Both the position numbers and the translations under genes were made by a program. The notes below the pieces were generated by a model. That model was not told where the DNA came from and searched no databases. It saw only the letters and a program-made list of their open reading frames with translations. A stretch of DNA of 64,000 nucleotides from Semisulcospira habei (taxonomy: Eukaryota > Mollusca > Gastropoda > Semisulcospiridae), in NCBI GenBank assembly GCA_036245525.1, contig BTPG01000005.1, forward strand, positions 118,457,507 through 118,521,506, in the 5' to 3' direction. This document shows positions 34,492 to 44,973 of this stretch, piece by piece (the stretch's first letter is position 1; every line of letters begins with the position of its first letter).

Positions 34492-37188
34492 ACTTACTTA
34501 CTTACGCCTGTCACCCCTACCCGGGTATAGGCCGTCGACGAGAGACCTCCAGCAACTCCTGTCCTGTGCTTCTCCTTCGATTCTACTCCAGGTGGTTCCC
34601 AGTCTCTTGATGTCTGTTTGGAGGTCTCGACGCCAGGAGTTTCTCGGCCTACCTCTTTTCCTCTTTTCCTGGGGGTTCCATGACAATGCCTGCCTAGTGA
34701 TACTGGAAGCTGGCTTTCTCAGACTGTGACCGATCCATCCCCATCTTCTTCGCCCAATTTCATTCTCTGCTGTTATCTGCTCTGTTCTCTCCCAGAGTCT
34801 GACGTTGCTGATCTTTTCTGGCCAGTGGATTTTCAAAATTCTTCTAAGGCAACTGTTCATGAAGGTCTGTACTCTGCTGACTGTGGTTTTTGTCAATCTC
34901 CAAGTCTCTGCTCCATATAGGAGAACTGCTTTTACATTGGAGTTGAAAATCCGGACTTTGGTGTGTTGTGACAGCTCTCTGGAACTCCACACTTTTTTCA
35001 ACTGGAGAAAGGCTGCTCTGGCTTTACCGATTCGTGCTCTGACATCTGCATCAGTGCCGCCTTTTTTGTCTATGATGCTCCCGAGATAGGTGAAGGACTC
35101 CACCTCCTCCAACGGGGTGCCAGCAAGCAAGACTGGTTCCTCCCTGGTTGCGTTCAGCCTCATTGTCTTTGTTTTCTGTTTGTGAATGGTGAGGCCCACT
35201 TGGGACGAGATGTCAGCAAGCCTCGTGGTCTTGTCCTGCATTTGTTGATGAGTGTGGGACAGTAATGCCAAGTCGTCTGCAAAATCGAGGTCGTCAAGCT
35301 GTGTCCACAGTGTCCACTGTATTCCACTTCGTCTGTGCTCTGTGGTCATCTTCATGACCCAGTCTATGGCCAGTAGGAAGAGGAACGGAGACAGCAGACA
35401 CCCCTGCCTGACACCAGTTCTGACCTGGAGCTCCCTGGTGAACTGCCCTTCGTGGATCACGCGACATGTCATGCCATCGTAGCTGCTCTTGATCAGGCGG
35501 ACGAGCTTTGTGGGTACACCGTAGTGTCGTAGGAGTTTCCACAGAGTCTCTCGGTCCACACTGTCAAATGCTTTCTCATAATCCACAAAGTTGACGTACA
35601 GCGGGGAGCTCCACTCCAGAGACTGTTCCACGATGATGCGGAGAGTGGCGATCTGGTCTGTACATGATCTGTTCTTCATGAATCCTGCTTGCTGGTCTCT
35701 CAGCTGGGGGTCAACGGAGCTCTTCATTCTCTCCAGGATGATCCTGTTGAAGACCTTTCCTGGTACTGACAGCAAGGTGATTCCTCTGTAGTTGGAACAC
35801 TTGCTGAGGTCGCCTTTCTTGGGAAGCTTGATTAGGTACCCCTCCTTCCAGTCAGCCGGCATCACCTCCTCTTCCCAGATCTTTCCAAACAGTGGGTACA
35901 GCATCTCCACTGTTGTCTCTAGGTCTGCTTTCAGAGACTCCGCTGGGATGCCATCTGGGTCTGCTGCTTTGCCATTCTTCAAAAATGCCACTGCTCTTCT
36001 GATCTCTTCCCGGCTGGGTCTGTCACAGCTGATGGGTAGGTCGGTCTCTGCCGGCTGGATGTCTGGGGGGTCGGGTGGGCTAGGTCTGTTCAGTAACTCT
36101 TCAAAATACTCGGCCCATCTGTCGAGTTGATCTGCTCTGTCTGCAATAGGCTTGCCTTCTTTGTCTTTTACTGGTCTTTCTGTATGGCCATACTTGCCTG
36201 ACAATCTTCTGGTAATGTCGTAGAGCTGTTGCATATTGCGGCTGCCTGCTGCCTTTTCTGCCTCTGCTGCCAGGCTGTCTGTGTAGGCCCTCTTGTCTGC
36301 CCTGATACTCCTCTTCACCTCGCGGTTGGCTTCTGAGTATTCCCCCTGTGCCCTTACTTTGGCTGCTCTCGTGCGACTGTTGTTGACTACTGCTTTCTTC
36401 TGCTTCCTCACTTCTATCTTCTTCAAGGTCTGTGCCGACAGCCAGTCCTTGTGATGGTGTTTCCTGAACCCTACAGTGTCTTTGCAGGTTGAGTTCAGCG
36501 CCTCTCTAACTGCCTTCCACTGCTGCTCTGTGGTGGCCGCCTCCTCTTCATTTACTAGCTCCTGTAGCGCTTGAAACCGGTTGGACAGCACCAGTTTGAA
36601 CTCTTCTCTAACTCCAGTTTCTCTCAGGAGGCCTACATTATAGCGCTGTCTTCTTGTTGTCTCTGTGTGGCTTTTCTTTAGCTTGAGCTTCATTCTTAAG
36701 GTAAGCAGATGATGGTCGGAGGCGACATCTGCTCCCCTCCTCACTCGAACATCTTGAAGGGATCTTCTAAATTTCTTGCTAATGCAGATATGGTCTATTT
36801 GGTTCTCTGTTGTATGGTCAGGTGAGACCCAAGTTGCTTTGTGTATCCTTCTGTGTGGGAAGATGCTGCCTCCAATGACAAGTCGGTTTAAAGCACACAA
36901 TTCTACAAACCTCTCCCCGTTCTCACTCATCTCCGAGCCTAGTCCCTGTCTCCCCATCACCTCTTCGTATCCGGTGTTGTCCTCCCCTATTTTGGCATTA
37001 AAATCGCCCATGACGATGGTTATGTCTCGCTCCGCACATTTGTCCAAGGCACTCTGGAGTCGGTCGTAGAACTCTTGTTTCTCTTCCTCGTCCCTGTCAT
37101 TAGTGGGCGCATAACACTGGATGACGTTCAGCTTGAGCTTTTTCTTGGTTCTAAAGGCTGCTGTGATGATTCTTGGCCCAAGAGGTTC
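34492..37188 (-). CDS. RTE-like non-LTR retrotransposon polyprotein, 5'-truncated, open through reverse transcriptase
   Basis: One minus-strand frame runs from the truncation at 37188 to the stop near 34498, about 890 codons. It lacks the start of the endonuclease but keeps NVIQCYAPTND, TIVMGDFNAKIG, ENQIDHICISKKFRRSL and ASDHHLL (Asp-His pair). RT motifs follow: GYLIKLPKKGDLSKCSNYRG, DYEKAFDSVDRETLW, TGVRQGCLLSPFLFLLAIDW, the catalytic LDFADDLALLSH, then VLLYGAETWRL and a basic C-terminus. The stop TAA comes from the 3' tail (TAAG)n. Compared with the copy at 51618 it reads DPDGIP for GPDGIP and GFMKNRSC for GFRKNRSC, both at conserved RT positions, so activity is doubtful. With no 5' end it cannot initiate normally. 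Confidence 0.93.
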
Positions 37189-37200
37189 GAACTGGATTGT
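37189..37200. repeat. 12-bp target site duplication, right copy
   Basis: GAACTGGATTGT, identical to 34480-34491. Confidence 0.9.
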
Positions 37201-37437
37201 CCTGTGTCTAAATGAACCATATCTAGACCTGTGTGTAGCGTTTCGTAACCACCTGCTACATAAGTGTATAAAAATTATTCGAACAGTTACGGCGGTAGTG
37301 GGCCTTCAAATACTGCTTAGGCTCAAAGTTAATCAAACACCGCCTGTGTGTTGCCCAGTCACGCTGGACTATAAAAATAAAGCCATTACTTTTCGATATT
37401 TTTTTCTGTTTGCTGTAAACGTGGCTCTTAACCCATC

Positions 37438-37645
37438 CCATCCTGATACAATATTGCTTGAAATACATTTGACTATGATAGTTCAATGGTAGTGCCAGAA
37501 TAGCTTGGCGTCTGAGGAGCCAAGCTATTCTAACACCACCTTTGAACTAAAATGGTTGATCTGTCTCCTGTCCTGTAATACAGCTTTCATAGGACAATCA
37601 GCAAATTTGAAGAAAAGAAATCCTCCTCAGGATATAATGGGTTAA
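37438..37645. repeat. TH1 element, TTAA ends intact
   Basis: TTAA at 37438-37441 and 37642-37645. CATCCCATCCTGATAC opens and CTCAGGATATAATGGG closes. The core GTGCCAGAATAGCTTGGCG has eroded pairing on its right arm. Confidence 0.88.
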
Positions 37646-37946
37646 ACATCATACCTCTACGTGACCAAGTTTAATTTACATCTGTGGTCATCTTTTGAAA
37701 CATGTAGCCTCCGCACTTTTTGCAGCGAAAAACCGTGTCTCTTGGCGACCCTTCGCGACCGTCACCGCCCAATGAAAAGGTGGTTCGGATTTCGGACAAT
37801 GACGTCCCAGAGGTATAGATCTCCGATTGAATACATGGATCTGGTTTCGGACAGTGGACTCTGGTTTCGGACACAATGCACAACCATCGAAGACTCAACG
37901 TCCGATGATGGAATCCGTTTGAAGAAGAAGAAGATAAATGGAACAG

Positions 37947-38014
37947 ACAAGAGACATAGACCCTCATAAGCCCCCGCAAATTGCTGGGACTCATGAGGAA
38001 CTATGTCTCTTGCA
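37947..38014. repeat. CP palindrome, eroded
   Basis: CAAGAGACATAGACCCTCAT and CATGAGGAACTATGTCTCTTG, centre CCCCCGCAAATTGCTGGG. GCAGATGG follows. Confidence 0.85.
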
Positions 38015-38397
38015 GATGGGCTGCGCTCGATGTCACGTCTCCAGAGAAAAATTCACCCGTGTGTTAGGGACTGGACCGAAGTAGACAGGTGGTCGTTGAT
38101 TGCAATGTGGCGCAAAATACAGGTTGCTGGTCAGAGTGGGAGGTGTCTGCATGTTGTCCCTCCCAGTTGTGCACGAGTCACACCCTAGTGCAACTTGTTT
38201 TCTCGTGTGGAAAATTGGCAGTGTCAAGTTCATTCTGCTTTCAGGGTCTGGGATACTGACTAGGGGAAGATACACCCTCTCCCAAAAATAAACTATCTTT
38301 TCCCCCGCAAACAGTCCCGATAGCTATTAGAAATTGTGAATTGTGGAACGACATGCAGGAAGTGAACTAGGTTACAAACCAGATGGTATATACAGTA
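38015..38397. other. No gene seen
   Basis: Unique balanced sequence. Small frames only. Confidence 0.4.
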
Positions 38398-38456
38398 AAC
38401 TTCGGATATAACAAATCGCGAGTTGACCCAGTTTTTCTTGTTATCATTATAACCCG

Positions 38457-38510
<54 letters not shown>

Positions 38511-38625
38511 TTTTTTTAAATAAGCGAAGTAATGTACATTGAAAAACTGCCTTCGTGGCGTCTGACAAAAGAGTTGTTATATCCGACTTTTGTTATATCC
38601 AACCTTGTTATAAGCGAAGTAAACC
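38398..38625. repeat. Small element with ACTTCG..TATAACAA inverted ends and internal poly-T
   Basis: ACTTCGGATATAACAA at the left and TTGTTATAAGCGAAGT at the right are inverted. A 47-bp T run occupies 38461-38507. GCGAAGTAATGTACATTGA recurs at 41.05 kb. Confidence 0.65.
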
Positions 38626-38986
38626 GTATATCAATACAAACAGCATAAAGTTCTTGTCTTTGTCAGCCTATGTGTTCCTTTTCCTTCTTCTGTTCTGTTG
38701 TTGTTATTATTATTTTGATGTTGTTGTTGTTGTTGACTGATAGTGGTAGTGGTGGTGCTGATGATGGTGATGGTGGTGATGATGATTATGGTGATGATAG
38801 TAAAACTGATGACATGTGAAGCAAAGGCGAATGTATACCTCAGAAATTCAGAATGTCACGTTTGCTTGAACTGCGGATTGCCTTTCGTCAGAATAACTCT
38901 CTCCATGTGCCGCATAGCTGAAGTACAGCTTCTGGAGGGTTCCACTTTTGTACCCTCACTCACTCGACGAAATCTATCCATCTGCC
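38626..38986. other. No gene seen; (TTG)n and (GGTGAT)n stretch
   Basis: GT-rich simple sequence at 38700-38805, then ordinary sequence. Confidence 0.5.
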
Positions 38987-39053
38987 ATGGGCATAGATCC
39001 TCGTGAGCCCCCTCCGCAATTTGCGATAGCTCATGAGGTCCTATGCCTCTTGT
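38987..39053. repeat. CP palindrome, eroded
   Basis: GGGCATAGATCCTCGTGAGC faces GCTCATGAGGTCCTATGCCTC. The centre is CCCCCTCCGCAATTTGCG. Confidence 0.82.
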
Positions 39054-39152
39054 CGACCAAATTTCCATCTGAGCCCCACAGTATGAAGTTACCTTGGAAC
39101 ACAATGTGAGATTGCTCCTACTTTACTTCTTTCGACGAAATCCACTTATCTC

Positions 39153-39217
39153 AAAGAGGCATAGATCCTCATGGGCCCCCGCAAATGCGGGGGTTGATGA
39201 GGACCTATACCTCTTGC
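39153..39217. repeat. CP palindrome, tandem partner of the copy at 38987
   Basis: GCATAGATCC starts at 38991 and 39159, a step of 168 bp. The intervening and following sequence repeats too (CATCTGAGCCCCAC and CATCTGTGCCCCAC). Confidence 0.88.
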
Positions 39218-39219
39218 CT

Positions 39220-39686
39220 GCCCGGTTGCCATCTGTGCCCCACCAGGAAGCTAAAATTCTCTGGTCGTTCAGTCCAAGATGCTGCTTACTGATGTGTCAA
39301 GGGCCCTTGGTACGAATAATTCTGTGAGAATTCCTGTTTATAGCACAGCATCTCGTGGCGCTCTCCCGCAGATGAGGGCCACGTGAGCCTGTTTTCAGAA
39401 GTGGACTAGACGGGTTTCGAACACCACGGAAGTGGCGGTGCGGATTCGTACCAAATGCATGATGCACTCAGCGATCTTATCGCATGATTATTGACTGCTA
39501 TGCAGATCTGCGGTTACGCTGCAGTTTTAATAATAAATCTGCGTCACAGTGAGATGCTTAAAGCTATTATTATGTTGGGTAGGAACGTATCAGTAGAAAA
39601 TATTCGTATATTGTCGGTCGCTGTGTCATTATAGTCTTCTGACAGCGAAGTTAGTGCTTTTGTATAAAGTTTATTTGATGGTTTAC
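39220..39686. other. No gene seen
   Basis: Balanced to AT-rich unique sequence. Confidence 0.4.
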
Positions 39687-39900
39687 TTAACTCATTTTAC
39701 CCCAACACCGAAATCCTTAAATTTTGCCGTTGTCCTCTGAAGACTGCATTGCAGTGCAGGACACAAATCGACCATGATAGTTCAAGGGTGATGCCAGAAT
39801 AGCTTGGCGCCCATAGGCGCCAAGCTATTCTGGCATCACCCTTGAACTATCATGGTCGATCCTTATCTTCCTGTGGTTTGTCTGGGGTAGAATGAGTTAA
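39687..39900. repeat. TH1 element, full length, perfect ends, GTGATGCC subtype
   Basis: TTAA at 39687-39690 and 39897-39900. Long arms: ACCATGATAGTTCAAGGGTG and its exact complement, core GCCAGAATAGCTTGGCGCC. With 42125-42338 it is a reference for this subtype. Confidence 0.95.
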
Positions 39901-40035
39901 TAAGAATATTTTTAATTTTTCTAATGATGCACAGGAGCACTAGTCAACTGGCAAAAACAAATAAAGAAGCAGGCAACCAGCAAGCGGACAAGCAAATAAA
40001 CAAAGAACCAGTCAAGCAACCGACCGACTTATCGA

Positions 40036-40185
40036 ACGAACGAACAAACGAACGAACGAACGAACGAGCGAATGAACGAGCGAACGAACGAACGAACCAA
40101 CGAACGAACAAACGAACGAACGAACGAACGAACGAACGAAACAACCAACCAACCAACCAACCAACCAACCAACCAACCAACCAAA
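40036..40185. repeat. (AACG)n then (CCAA)n microsatellite
   Basis: Imperfect AACG tetramers to 40140, then about ten CCAA tetramers. Confidence 0.96.
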
Positions 40186-40383
40186 AACCAACCAACAAAC
40201 GCTTCTCTTAAAAATGTTTGGTGTGATATTTCATTTGATGATTAGTGTCAAGTTTCGTGATTTAATGTGCGTGTTTTCCTTTATTAGAAAAGTTGGCGAG
40301 TTCTCGCTTCTGCGACAGTGATAGGATGGGCAAGATTATTCAAGGAAGGGTGAGGGAGGCTTCTAGTACGCGCGTCATGGTCC

Positions 40384-40444
40384 GTGTCAGTGATTTTGGA
40401 CCTTACGGCTGTAAGCCGTCAGGTCCAAAAATCACAGATCTGCA
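40384..40444. repeat. TTACGG-family hairpin
   Basis: CAGTGATTTTGGACCTTACG pairs with GTCAGGTCCAAAAATCACAG around GCTGTAAGC. Confidence 0.85.
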
Positions 40445-41029
40445 CAAGATATCATTTGAAAGAAATGGATCGTCGAATGTAGTTACTATCGTATGGAAGC
40501 TAGTTTCCCAAGCCGGCTGATTAGGTCTACTCCACAACATTACTGTTGTCATCAATCTTGGAAGCAATAAACACACTGACGGGACCACAGTCATTTGTGT
40601 CTCACTTTTTTTCTGAAACCAGTCCAAGTTTTAAATCAATCAAACGGTCAGTCTTCTCTGCTTGAGGAACTCAGCTTTAAAATCATCGTCATGAAGTTGA
40701 GTGGTATAAGTCATCACGAGACGTAAAATCCCAATGAATCCATGCACTGAGTTGCACCTCTTCATAAAGATCTGTGAATCTTGCAGATGAGTGATTTTTT
40801 TAATCGCAGACCGAAACAGCTTTGCAACTGTCGGCCGCTTCTGCGGCCCGATCCATCATTGCACGAAATGAGGTCCGCACCTTCACTGACTTCCTGGATT
40901 CGGTCGTCGACATCCATTATGGCCATTAACGATAAGTATCGACACCGCGACACACAAACGTCGACACGACAAACGTGTAGTCAGAACGACACAAACGGTT
41001 GCCCTCTTGCAGTGATATTGCTATAGGGC
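40445..41029. other. No gene seen; CP right half at about 40748-40795
   Basis: CTTCATAAAGATCTGTGAAT with TTGCAGATGAG is a decayed CP arm. The 40800-41020 part is CpG-containing and unique (CGGCCGCTTCTGCGGCCCG). Confidence 0.4.
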
Positions 41030-41166
41030 TGTATCCTAATTTTGCTACGAGCGAAGTAATGTACATTATATACATAAAATGTGGTCGGGGGAAAAAGCGT
41101 GCTCCAAAAGTGCTGCTATAGCCGACGTTTGTTATACCGGGCCTTATTATAAACGAAGTCGACTAT
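41030..41166. repeat. Relic related to the element at 38398
   Basis: GAGCGAAGTAATGTACATTA and TTGTTATACCGGGCCTTATT with AAACGAAGTCG match its right half. Confidence 0.6.
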
Positions 41167-41217
41167 TCAGAGTAAAAGTAGCTCATGTTCTAGATGCCTA
41201 TTCATAAACTTTCAGCC

Positions 41218-41253
41218 TGCGGGGACCCATGAGAATCTATGCCTCTTGCAAAT
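41218..41253. repeat. CP right half
   Basis: GCGGGGACCCATGAGAATCT followed by ATGCCTCTTGC. Confidence 0.7.
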
Positions 41254-41269
41254 GTGATATGTCCTGTTA

Positions 41270-41465
41270 AGGCAAAAGACAGCAAGTCCATTTCCGTGAA
41301 AAGCGAGAATTTTCATTGTAATAAAATGAAAATCCAGATTTTCACAAAAAAGGATTTACTGTGTTTTGAAATAAAAACGTTGAGTCCATTTTTTGTGTGA
41401 AAAGAAGGATTTTCTTAGAAAATCCCGCTTTTCACAAAAACGGACTTACCAACTTTTGCCTTCGC
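41270..41465. repeat. Two GCGAG-family hairpins side by side
   Basis: First: AGTCCATTTCCGTGAAAAGC with TTTTCACAAAAAAGGATTTACT. Second: GAGTCCATTTTTTGTGTGAA with CTTTTCACAAAAACGGACTT. The whole is bounded by AAGGCAAAAGACAG and CAACTTTTGCCTT, so it may be one nested element. Confidence 0.75.
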
Positions 41466-41710
41466 AGGGCAGTGTTTTCCCTCCTTCTCTCTCCCCCCCC
41501 CAACCCCCTACCTCTCAAGGCTACCCCCCTCCCCCCCCCCCTCTTTATCCTGTGTGAACATCATCGGTGCGGTAGCCTGGGGCGGTGCTTGTCGCTACAG
41601 CTGGTGCCTTACCGTGCTGCGCCGCGCACCTGGCGTGACTGTTCGAGCTGTGTACGTGTGCCGGGCACTAAAGTCAGTCAGGATAGGACGAGTATAGATT
41701 CATTGTTATG

Positions 41711-41768
41711 GTTAGTTAGGTATTTGGGTTTAACGCCGAGCAGGGGACTAAGGCCATCTCACGGCGGA
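41711..41768 (-). mobile_element. 58-bp LINE 3'-tail insertion with target duplication
   Basis: TATTTGGGTTTAACGCCGAG through CTAAGGCCATCTCACGGCGG matches the 3' tail at 7782-7836. CATTGTTAT stands at 41701-41709 and again at 41769-41777, a 9-bp duplication. Only the last few dozen bases of the LINE were copied. Confidence 0.8.
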
Positions 41769-41804
41769 CATTGTTATAGGAAGTGTCATCTTCTTGTTCT
41801 TTAC

Positions 41805-42115
41805 AGCAAAAGAGAGAACATCGCACGAAAGAAAGAAACGCGATTAGAAAAGACAACTACAACACGGCTGTATTGTGATTGCCTTTTCTACGCGTGTTTC
41901 TTCCTTTTTTGTTCTCTGTATTTTACATACTTGGCAGTCAGATAGCCAAAGTGTCGTTTCTCATCTTATTCTATTCTAAGCATAGCAAGAAAGAAAGAAG
42001 CATGCTTAGAAAAGACAACTACAGCACAACCGTGTTGTAATTGGCTTTTCTAAGCGTGTTCTTTTTTCGTTGTTCTCTGCGTTTAAGCGCTTGGCAGCAA
42101 TCTTTTCGGTCTGGG
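41805..42115. repeat. Two AACGGAG-family inverted elements
   Basis: AAGAAACGCGATTAGAAAAG faces CTTTTCTACGCGTGTTTCTT at about 41840-41915. AGCATGCTTAGAAAAGAC faces TTTTCTAAGCGTGTTC at about 42000-42065. TTGGCAGTCA and TTGGCAGCAA close them. Confidence 0.75.
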
Positions 42116-42124
42116 TTTTATAGC

Positions 42125-42338
42125 TTAACTCATTCTACCCCAGACACTCCACAGCAAGATAAGGATCGACCATGATAGTTCAAGGGTGATGCCAGAATAG
42201 CTTGGCGCCTATGGACGCCAAGCTATTCTGGCATCACCCTTGAACTATCATGGTCGATCTATGTCCTGCACTGCCATGCAGTCTTCAGAGAACAACGGCA
42301 AAATTTGGGGATTTCGGTGTTGGGGTAGAATGAGTTAA
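42125..42338. repeat. TH1 element, full length, near perfect
   Basis: TTAA at 42125-42128 and 42335-42338. Ends TTAACTCATTCTACCCC and GGGGTAGAATGAGTTAA are exact complements. The core is as in the copy at 39687. Confidence 0.95.
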
Positions 42339-42538
42339 GTGTCGTTTCTCAGTTTATTGCAAACGTGACAACTATAACGTCAGTCAGGAAAGAACAAGCG
42401 TAGATGTATTGTTATAACTGCCATTTTGTTGTTCTATATAACAAACGTGTTGTTTTCTTATTCTAAGCATGACAACTAAAGTCAGTCAGGATAGAAAAGC
42501 ATGGATCATTGTTATTGAAGTGCCATGGTCTGGTTTCT

Positions 42539-42619
42539 TTAACTCTTTCGAGACGTACCGCATCCGGATTCGCGTCTTTACGCCGCGAATCCGGATGCAG
42601 CTCGTCTCGAATGAGTTAT
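42539..42619. repeat. TH3 hairpin element
   Basis: TTAACTCTTTCGAGACGTAC on the left and GTCTCGAATGAGTTAT on the right (TTAA mutated to TTAT at 42616-42619). GCATCCGGATTCGCG pairs with CGCGAATCCGGATGC, a different arm body from the copy at 12356. Confidence 0.85.
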
Positions 42620-42654
42620 AAAGCGAAAGTGTTGAACTACTTTTTCTAGTCCAT

Positions 42655-42801
42655 TTAACCCCGACGCACTACAGCAGGAGATGGATCGACCACGATAATT
42701 CAAGGGTAGTGCCAGATTAGCTTGGCGACTAATGGCGCCAAGCCTGAGCTAACCTGGCACTACCCTTGAATTATCATGGTCGATCCATCTCCTGCAACTA
42801 G
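42655..42801. repeat. TH1 element, GATTAGC subtype, right end lost
   Basis: Starts TTAACCCCGACGCACTAC. CAAGGGTAGTGCCAGATTAG and CTAACCTGGCACTACCCTTG are the arms, with a small insertion (CCTGAG) in the centre. Confidence 0.85.
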
Positions 42802-43021
42802 TTATCAACGTTCGGTCATCTTCTCGTACTATGTGCAGTTCATGACTTAATTGCGTGACGTTTGTCTATTGTGTTCAGCCGGTACACCGTCTTCCTGTCA
42901 CCTTACAGGTGGGTCTTACCTGTGCTAATTATGTTTCCGTTTCGGATAACCGCGTCCTTAGGACTTCTGACGAATCTATGTAATTTAACCTCAGCTTTAA
43001 ACTCTGTATTTCACTTTCAAA

Positions 43022-43024
43022 TTG

Positions 43025-43063
<39 letters not shown>

Positions 43064-43075
43064 CCCCCCCCCCCC
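43022..43075. repeat. (CT)n and C-run microsatellite
   Basis: CT repeats pass into a C16 run. Confidence 0.9.
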
Positions 43076-43176
43076 TTTCTTTTCCCCAAATACGACCTAA
43101 TCATCCGACTCAGTTTCTAGCTCAGCCCCCCTCCCCCACCCCCCATCTCCCCCAGTCAGAGCAGGCCAATCCATCA

Positions 43177-43242
43177 GCAAGGGGCATAGATTCTCATAAG
43201 CCCCTGCAGCTGCAGAGACTTATGAGAATCAATGCCACTTGC
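43177..43242. repeat. CP palindrome, CATAAG/CTTATG variant
   Basis: GATTCTCATAAGCCCCTGCA pairs with TGCAGAGACTTATGAGAATC. CATAAG/CTTATG is a paired variant of CATGAG/CTCATG. Confidence 0.9.
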
Positions 43243-43467
43243 TGGCTGAGATTAGGTGCTTGACTGAGGCAATCAACCGTGGTTAAATCAGGAATTCAGG
43301 TGACCGTCTGCTCTACCCAGTTTACTGTAGATATACTGTCCTCTTTACCTGTCAGTGTTGCAGTTTTAACATTACCTCCACGACTTGGATAACATGGGCC
43401 TGAAAACAAAAAATAATTAAAATAAGTCACAGATTTTGGTATAGCCCATAAAACCTTGACATGCTAC

Positions 43468-43570
43468 CACAAGATGCGGATCGACCATGATAGTTCAAGG
43501 GTGGTGTCGGAATAGCTTGGCACCTGTAGGCGCCAAGCTGTTCCGACACCACTCTTGAACTATCATGGAC
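43468..43570. repeat. TH1-like hairpin, GTGTCGGAATAGC variant
   Basis: AAGGGTGGTGTCGGAATAGC pairs with GCTGTTCCGACACCACTC. GTGTCGGAA/TTCCGACAC replaces GTGCCAGAA/TTCTGGCAC, changed on both arms. Confidence 0.85.
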
Positions 43571-43659
43571 AGTCTGTTTCGAAAACTGTGACATGGACCT
43601 CAAAGGATTTTTTTTTTTTTTTAAACTTCATCCTAATGCTGTAGTGAAATAATATTCCT

Positions 43660-43710
43660 TTCGGCGCCAAGCTGGTCCGATACCACCCTTGAGCTATCAT
43701 GGTCAATCTG
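43660..43710. repeat. TH1-like right arm, duplicate of the previous copy's right side
   Basis: GGCGCCAAGCTGGTCCGATA with CCACCCTTGAGCTATCATGG. The following TGACGTATACCTCAAAGGAT parallels TGACATGGACCTCAAAGGAT after 43585. Confidence 0.75.
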
Positions 43711-43869
43711 ACTCCAAAACTGTGACGTATACCTCAAAGGATATATTTATATAAAAAAAATTCATCCTCAGGATGTAAAGAGACAGTATTACCTTATTGC
43801 TTTAAAAAAGAAAAAAAAAAAAAAAAAAAGACATAGTGTATCTTCTGGACTCAACATGGACCAATCCAG

Positions 43870-44156
43870 ACCAAAAAGGTGACTGCCAAGCGTGTAATAT
43901 GCAAAGAAGTACCCAACGGAGAAAGAAACACGCTTAGAAAAGACGGGTACAACACAATTTATTAATATTTCGGGTAAATACCCAGGTCACCTCCTTCAGT
44001 TGCCACATTCCTTCTGCCATTGAAGATAAGTAGCGGCTAATCTCTATGTTTGTTTGTTTGTCTATTTTGACAAAGGGTATTTACCCGAAATATTAATAAA
44101 TTGTGTTGTACCCGTCTTTTCTAAGCGTGTTTCTTTCTCCGTTGGGTACTTCTCAA
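43870..44156. mobile_element. AACGGAG-family element with 78-bp inverted arms
   Basis: Left arm 43904-43981 (GAAGTACCCAACGGAGAAAG ... GGGTAAATACCC) and right arm 44078-44155 are inverted copies with no mismatch that I could see. They enclose about 96 bp of unique spacer. The outer left flank AAAGGTGACTGCCAAGCGTG is shared with copies at 19706 and 47467. No coding capacity. Confidence 0.85.
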
Positions 44157-44262
44157 CATGGACCGCCATCCTTTGGCACGGGACAAACATTCTCATCAAC
44201 CCTTGCTGGCTGCTGCCAATATGCAAGAGAGAACGAAATCTTCAAGTCCTTTGTCATCAAAC

Positions 44263-44321
44263 CGCAAGAGGCAAAGATCCTCATGAGCCCCACGGATGCG
44301 GGGGCTCATGAGGATCTTGCA
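44263..44321. repeat. CP palindrome, right end deleted
   Basis: GCAAGAGGCAAAGATCCTCA, centre CCCCACGGATGCGGGGG, then ATGAGGATCTTGCAG. CTATGCCT is missing on the right arm. Confidence 0.82.
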
Positions 44322-44449
44322 GACCGTGCCACGCAATCAGTCACGCGAGGCACGCAGTAACCAACAAGACAGGAAGGACAGTGGCTGCGCTAAGATAAAT
44401 ATTATTGTTTTGTTGGCGATTTACGGGCAGGGCGGCGGTCGGCAAAGCC

Positions 44450-44548
44450 ACTGGTGCCCGTTGCATGAGTGAGCTTAGTCCTGCGCCAGCCACTTCGCTT
44501 TGTGGTTGGCGCAGGACTACGCTCACTCATGCAACTGGCCCCTAGTGT
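44450..44548. repeat. Single-copy 99-bp hairpin
   Basis: Outer arms CACTGGTGCCCGTTGCATGA and CATGCAACTGGCCCCTAGTG. Inner arms TAGTCCTGCGCCAGCCAC and GTGGTTGGCGCAGGACTA. One of the longest, best paired hairpins in the window, with no other copy seen. Confidence 0.85.
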
Positions 44549-44775
44549 TTTTACGGTCGGAAATTAGTGCGCTATGCAGTGGCTGAATTTAGCGGACGGG
44601 TTTGGGCCAAACAGACACTTTCAGCCCAATATTGTCAGTATCCAAATGGAAGGCAAAACGTATTACATTTTTAGGACACATATCGTCGCAAATAAAACTT
44701 GTAATTTTCATTCCACGGTCTCGACGTGTTGCTAAGAAAAACTAAATCCACATGCGTTAAATTCAAGTAATTTGG

Positions 44776-44822
44776 AGGGGGGGGGGGTGGGGGGGTGGGG
44801 GTGGGGGTGGGGGGTGGGGGGA
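44776..44822. repeat. G-run tract (GGGGGTGG)n
   Basis: Dense G runs of four or more, a potential G-quadruplex. Confidence 0.85.
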
Positions 44823-44902
44823 GAAGGTAGCTAATATAGTAGTGGTGACTACAATGTACCGTGGTGTGTTGGTGGCATTTTTTGTCGAGGTTACTCAGGC
44901 TG

Positions 44903-44973
44903 TCGTTAGAGCTTCTCGAGTTATCGAGGTAATGGCTGTCGACAAAAGGTGCTACCGACAGTCAAAGGTTTAA
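44903..44973. repeat. TH2 relic
   Basis: CGTTAGAGC, GGCTGTCGACAAAAGGTGCT and ACCGACAGTCAAAGGTTTAA keep only the right side of the pattern. Confidence 0.4.

Noticed and set aside
34445..37069. Plus-strand open frames of 60-120 codons
   Set aside because: Shadows of the minus-strand LINE polyprotein; equivalents recur antisense to the copy at 51618.
41397..41945. 182-codon open frame
   Set aside because: It crosses a GCGAG hairpin, C-runs, a LINE-tail insertion and an AACGGAG element. It cannot be one conserved protein.
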